From positions 1 through 30,486 of the IMG/VR virus record IMGVR_UViG_3300038465_000109: a stretch of 30,486 nt of DNA; one strand, given 5' to 3'. Below are positions 27,818 to 30,486 of this stretch, in pieces. Source of the DNA: a virus. The position numbers were made by a program, and so were the translations under genes. Numbering within the stretch: the first letter of the stretch is position 1; every line of letters begins with the position of its first letter. The notes beneath the pieces were generated by a model. It saw only the letters and a list, made by a program, of their open reading frames with translations. It was not told where the DNA came from and did no database searches.

Positions 27818-29029
27818 TTAAGACAATACTTTAACTGAGTATTGTGCGTGCCACTTAAAGCCGCAAAGTAAGTCGAGACGCATATAGTTTTGATAACCTA
27901 AAATGTCACCAGTTTGCGTTACCGCAAGTGATAAACCAGTTTCAGGATCGACAGCTACAGACGCATAAGGAACTTGCAGTTTGTAAAGTGGAGGACAAAC
28001 GATATCCAAACCACGGCTTGGGTAAGCCACGTTACAGTTATAAGATCCAACCAAGGTAACAGGAGCGTTATCTGGCACAGGATTACTAACGTTACGGTTA
28101 GGGTTTAAAGTATCAGAGATAATAATTGGAGCTACTTGTACAGATAAGTTACCGCCTGAATCAGAACTTGCATTGGCAGTGACTACCCATTGCATGTCTT
28201 GGCCTGTAGAAGCACGGCCAACAGGGTTAACAGACTGAACACCACCAATTGAGAACACATCACCAACCAGGAAGTAGTTAGTAACACTTACTGTTGCACC
28301 GTCCATAACGATTGTGTTACCAGAAGTAACTTGACCGTTAACCAAAAGCGCATCAGAAGAATGCAGAGTTGGGCCAGCACCAGCAATGTGATGTTTGATG
28401 TTCTGAGATTGGAATATGTCAAAGTAGGACAAGTGACCAATTGCAGATGAGCGAACGATGTCTTCGTTAAATACTGGAGTAAAGTTGTTTAACAGAGCAC
28501 CTTTCAAGCTTGAGCCATCTCGTACAGTCATTGCCATATAAGCATCAGAGGCGATATTCACACCTTGCTCAAGCAATTTTGCACCAGCCATATCTACAGT
28601 GGTGAAGGAGTTGATTGCAACGCCCGCAGTACCCGTGAAGAAGTTAAGCTCTTGTTCAGCAGCAGAAGCAATATCTTTTTCCATCTGTGTAATTACTTCC
28701 TGAATAGCAGGAGCAATAAACAAACGCGAAAAGTCTTCGATTCGTAAAGACAAATCTTGGATAGTGTACGCAATCAAAGCATGATATTGATGCTGAATGA
28801 CAATCGTTTCTACAGTCTCAATAATTGATTGAGGAGTAGCCACGGAGCCATCACCAACAATAAAATGGTTCTGTCTACGTACTTGTAGCGTATCGCCTAT
28901 TTTATACCCAGAAGACACGAAGTCATCTTGATAAATACGTGATGCAGTCATCACGAAAGGCGCATTGTTCGCAAACATTGCCAACGCGGTATTTGATACC
29001 AGGTCGGTTGTAATAAATTGGTTAGCCAT
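27818..29029 (-). CDS. Major capsid protein, P22 gp5-like
   Basis: 403 residues (P22 coat: 430). The opening, MANQFITTDLVSNTALAMFANNAPFVMTASRIYQDDF, and KIGDTLQVRRQNHFIVGDG, HQYHALIAYTIQDLSLRIEDFSRLFIAPAIQEVITQMEKDIA match the P22 coat family, an HK97-fold shell protein. Central part ALLNNFTPVFNEDIVRSSAIGHLSYFDIFQSQNIKHHIAG is also typical. The scaffold gene lies upstream, separated by an 80-base leader with two RNA hairpins. As the main shell protein it should be the most highly expressed gene of the window. Confidence 0.9.
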   Translation of the reverse strand: MANQFITTDLVSNTALAMFANNAPFVMTASRIYQDDFVSSGYKIGDTLQVRRQNHFIVGDGSVATPQSIIETVETIVIQHQYHALIAYTIQDLSLRIEDFSRLFIAPAIQEVITQMEKDIASAAEQELNFFTGTAGVAINSFTTVDMAGAKLLEQGVNIASDAYMAMTVRDGSSLKGALLNNFTPVFNEDIVRSSAIGHLSYFDIFQSQNIKHHIAGAGPTLHSSDALLVNGQVTSGNTIVMDGATVSVTNYFLVGDVFSIGGVQSVNPVGRASTGQDMQWVVTANASSDSGGNLSVQVAPIIISDTLNPNRNVSNPVPDNAPVTLVGSYNCNVAYPSRGLDIVCPPLYKLQVPYASVAVDPETGLSLAVTQTGDILGYQNYMRLDLLCGFKWHAQYSVKVLS

Positions 29030-29057
29030 TGCTAGTCTCCATTTAATCCGTTAAATG

Positions 29058-29109
29058 GGTACATAGCGGTGTACCAAGGGTTTCAGTGGGTTTCGTCCTT
29101 GAAACCCTT
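29058..29109 (-). other. Two RNA hairpins in the coat gene leader
   Basis: AAGGGTTTCA / TGAAACCCTT (29076-29085, 29100-29109) and GGTACA / TGTACC (29058-29063, 29070-29075) form adjacent stems just upstream of the coat gene. No U-tract follows either, so they are more likely an mRNA processing or stabilising element than terminators. Confidence 0.6.
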
Positions 29110-29112
29110 AGA

Positions 29113-29931
29113 TCACTTCCATGTACCAGCCTTCATACGCCTACGGATTTCACCCGGAGGCGTTTTGCCTGTAACAGCACCGGAGGAACTAGCTGGATTT
29201 TGTCTAATGCTACCCATAGGGGTAGTTTTCTGGTTAGCAGTCGGTTTCCCGCGGTTCCCCATTAAACTAAATGACAGCTTGTTCACTTCCCGTGCTTGAT
29301 CTAAGGGATGGAGTTTAGAAATGCGCTCAAGTTCGCCACGATTTTTGCCTAACCTGTAAGCTACCTCAGCCGGATTTTCAACGAGTAACAGTGCATCCCG
29401 CACGGGTGGAGTAAAGGGAACATCGTTACCTCGTACCACCTCGTCAAAATCGTCGTACTTGTCTGATGCATGATCAAACTCATCATTCAAGCGTTGATAC
29501 TGCTTGTGTACATGAGTTTGCATTTCTGCATTTTTGGCCTGTTTCTCTTCATGTTCCTTCATTCCAAGAGCCAAGCGTACTGCATGCTGTATTCGCTCCT
29601 CTTCATTCATTCCGGGCGGTGGTGGCTGTCCGGGTGAATTGTAAGGATTGTTATGAGTAACCATTCCGGGGTTTGCGCTCTCACTACCTCTCAAAGACTC
29701 TATGTGCGATATACGATCATGAAGTTCTCTGATTTCCTTGCGGTGGTTGCGCTTAAGTGCATGTACTCTTTTTTGCACAGATGACAGATGTCCTTCTCCA
29801 TCTTCCGTACCTTCCTCGCCTACTTCCAGAGCTTCTTGCTCTGATTCGTAGCCGGGATCGACAGCACCCGATTGCCCATCTTGATCATCACCACTAACTT
29901 GTTCAGCTAAAGCGTTTTCGTCCTCGTGCAT
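29113..29931 (-). CDS. Scaffolding protein (probable)
   Basis: 272 residues from ATG at 29931, chosen for the GGAG eight bases upstream; a longer in-frame start at 29967 has an atypical composition. Very acidic, flexible N-terminus (EDENALAEQVSGDDQDGQSG... EVGEEGTEDGEGH), a coiled-coil-like region (SVQKRVHALKRNHRKEIRELHDRISHIESL), a proline-rich linker, more helices, and a basic C-terminus (GKTPPGEIRRRMKAGTWK). Scaffolds typically combine acidic, helical parts with a basic C-terminal coat-binding helix. Position upstream of coat confirms the reading; sequence family is not recognised directly. Confidence 0.75.
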   Translation of the reverse strand: MHEDENALAEQVSGDDQDGQSGAVDPGYESEQEALEVGEEGTEDGEGHLSSVQKRVHALKRNHRKEIRELHDRISHIESLRGSESANPGMVTHNNPYNSPGQPPPPGMNEEERIQHAVRLALGMKEHEEKQAKNAEMQTHVHKQYQRLNDEFDHASDKYDDFDEVVRGNDVPFTPPVRDALLLVENPAEVAYRLGKNRGELERISKLHPLDQAREVNKLSFSLMGNRGKPTANQKTTPMGSIRQNPASSSGAVTGKTPPGEIRRRMKAGTWK

Positions 29932-30155
29932 CTCAACTTCTCCATGTTGACATCTCCAAGATGTCATCCGTCATACGGTAGACAGATAACCCTAGACCTT
30001 CCGGCGGCCTGAGACCCTAGGCAAATCCTTTGCCCGATAGATACATTTTCATACATCTAAAAGTAGCTTACGACCCCATATGTACGACCCCACCAATTTG
30101 TTTTGATTTAAATTATAGTTTGCAGTACAATTTGCAGTTCATAAGGAGTTATTTA
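29932..30155. other. Intergenic region between scaffold and right-end HNH gene
   Basis: Divergent spacer. It contains the plus-strand promoter at 30103-30131, a small perfect hairpin GGCAAA-TCC-TTTGCC (30020-30034) and a larger imperfect one with CCTAG arms (29991-30020). No ORF worth calling. The promoter for the scaffold gene, if any, is not evident. Confidence 0.5.
30103..30131 (+). promoter_or_regulatory. Promoter of the right-end endonuclease gene
   Basis: -35 TTGATT (30103-30108), 17-base spacer, -10 TACAAT (30126-30131). The direct repeat TTTGCAGT (at 30119 and 30131) spans the -10. AAGGAG is at the right distance from the ATG at 30156. Confidence 0.55.
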
Positions 30156-30486
30156 ATGATTGTAAAAATATGTAAGATGCATGGTGAATTAACAATTGAT
30201 ATGGTTTATCAACAATATTCAATTCATAAAGAAAAAAGATATCCATATTTTCAATGTAAGATTTGTGTGAGTGATAAGAAAAAAAGGTTGTATGATGCTA
30301 ATCCTGATAAATATAGGGCATATGCTTTAGAGCAAAGAAAAAAACATTATGAAAAATGTCTTGAACGTGACAAAAAATATAAAAGACAATTATTAATTGA
30401 TGAAAGTAAATATGAAGAATTAAATCAAAAACAAAATGGTCTTTGCGCAATTTGCAATAAATGTGAAACTTCGAAAAGTCATAAAA
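30156..30486 (+). CDS. Endonuclease VII-like HNH protein, partial at right edge
   Basis: 110 codons visible. N-terminal zinc site (ICKMHGE ... YFQCKICVSDKKKR), then a charged helical stretch similar in kind to the gene at 1285-1767 (YEKCLERDKKYKRQ), then LNQKQNGLCAICNKCETSKSHK, which is the entry to the endonuclease-VII-type core (C-x2-C, then normally DH-x-H). The core proper lies outside the window. It is on the plus strand, opposing the late genes around it, with its own promoter, and lies where the portal gene would be expected beyond the edge. This is a typical position for an inserted homing nuclease. Confidence 0.75.
   Translation, partial: MIVKICKMHGELTIDMVYQQYSIHKEKRYPYFQCKICVSDKKKRLYDANPDKYRAYALEQRKKHYEKCLERDKKYKRQLLIDESKYEELNQKQNGLCAICNKCETSKSHK

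Noticed and set aside
1-30486. CRISPR array
   Set aside because: No series of equal-length direct repeats with regular spacers; the only regular repetition is the Gly-rich fibre coding and the two-copy cassette.

Overview
This window is most of a tailed-phage (or prophage) genome of the short-tailed P22-like type, with moderately low GC. The virion genes carry it: a P22 gp5-like coat protein, a gp4-like tail accessory factor, a gp10-like packaged-DNA stabilisation protein and a set of putative ejection proteins, in P22 order on the minus strand. The replication style (O/P-like pair, Sak4-like annealing protein with SSB), an M15 endolysin and AT-rich sigma70-like promoters fit a Gram-negative, probably gammaproteobacterial host. 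I cannot name the host. The terminase large subunit runs off the left edge and the scaffold gene enters at the right edge with no portal gene. A circular map joining the two edges through terL and portal would restore P22 order, so the window is probably most of a circularly permuted genome.

Layout. (1) 1-3972, minus: packaging and lysis region read leftwards as endolysin, holin, terminase small subunit, small proteins, an NrdR-like zinc ribbon and terL, interrupted by two homing-type endonucleases and one 67-aa gene with its own promoter and terminator. (2) 3973-4183: regulatory gap with a minus-strand terminator and a long inverted repeat. (3) 4184-7194, minus: replication arm, O-like initiator then P-like loader, small proteins, a VRR-NUC nuclease and another HNH gene. 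(4) 7195-7531: divergent control region with a strong rightward promoter overlapped by palindromes, next to an Arc-like ribbon-helix-helix gene. (5) 7532-12738, plus: early operon of tightly coupled genes including Sak4-like ATPase, SSB, metallophosphoesterase and a DUF2829/Tad2-like protein. (6) 12739-14578, plus: accessory region with a tRNA-like element, a decayed HNH gene, a serine recombinase and two tandemly duplicated promoter-plus-small-gene cassettes, each overlapping a different second gene (zinc ribbon, WGR-like). (7) 14575-29931, minus: late virion operon from scaffold down to tail fibres and a secreted SGNH esterase. (8) 30156-30486, plus: the start of another endonuclease-VII-like gene.

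The least explained parts are the duplicated cassettes at 13858-14578, a hidden plus-strand 27-aa membrane peptide with its own promoter at 20425-20561, the self-contained 67-aa gene at 2308-2573, and hairpins that enclose the start codons of two endonuclease genes. Gene functions here come from motifs and order read by eye; no database search was run.
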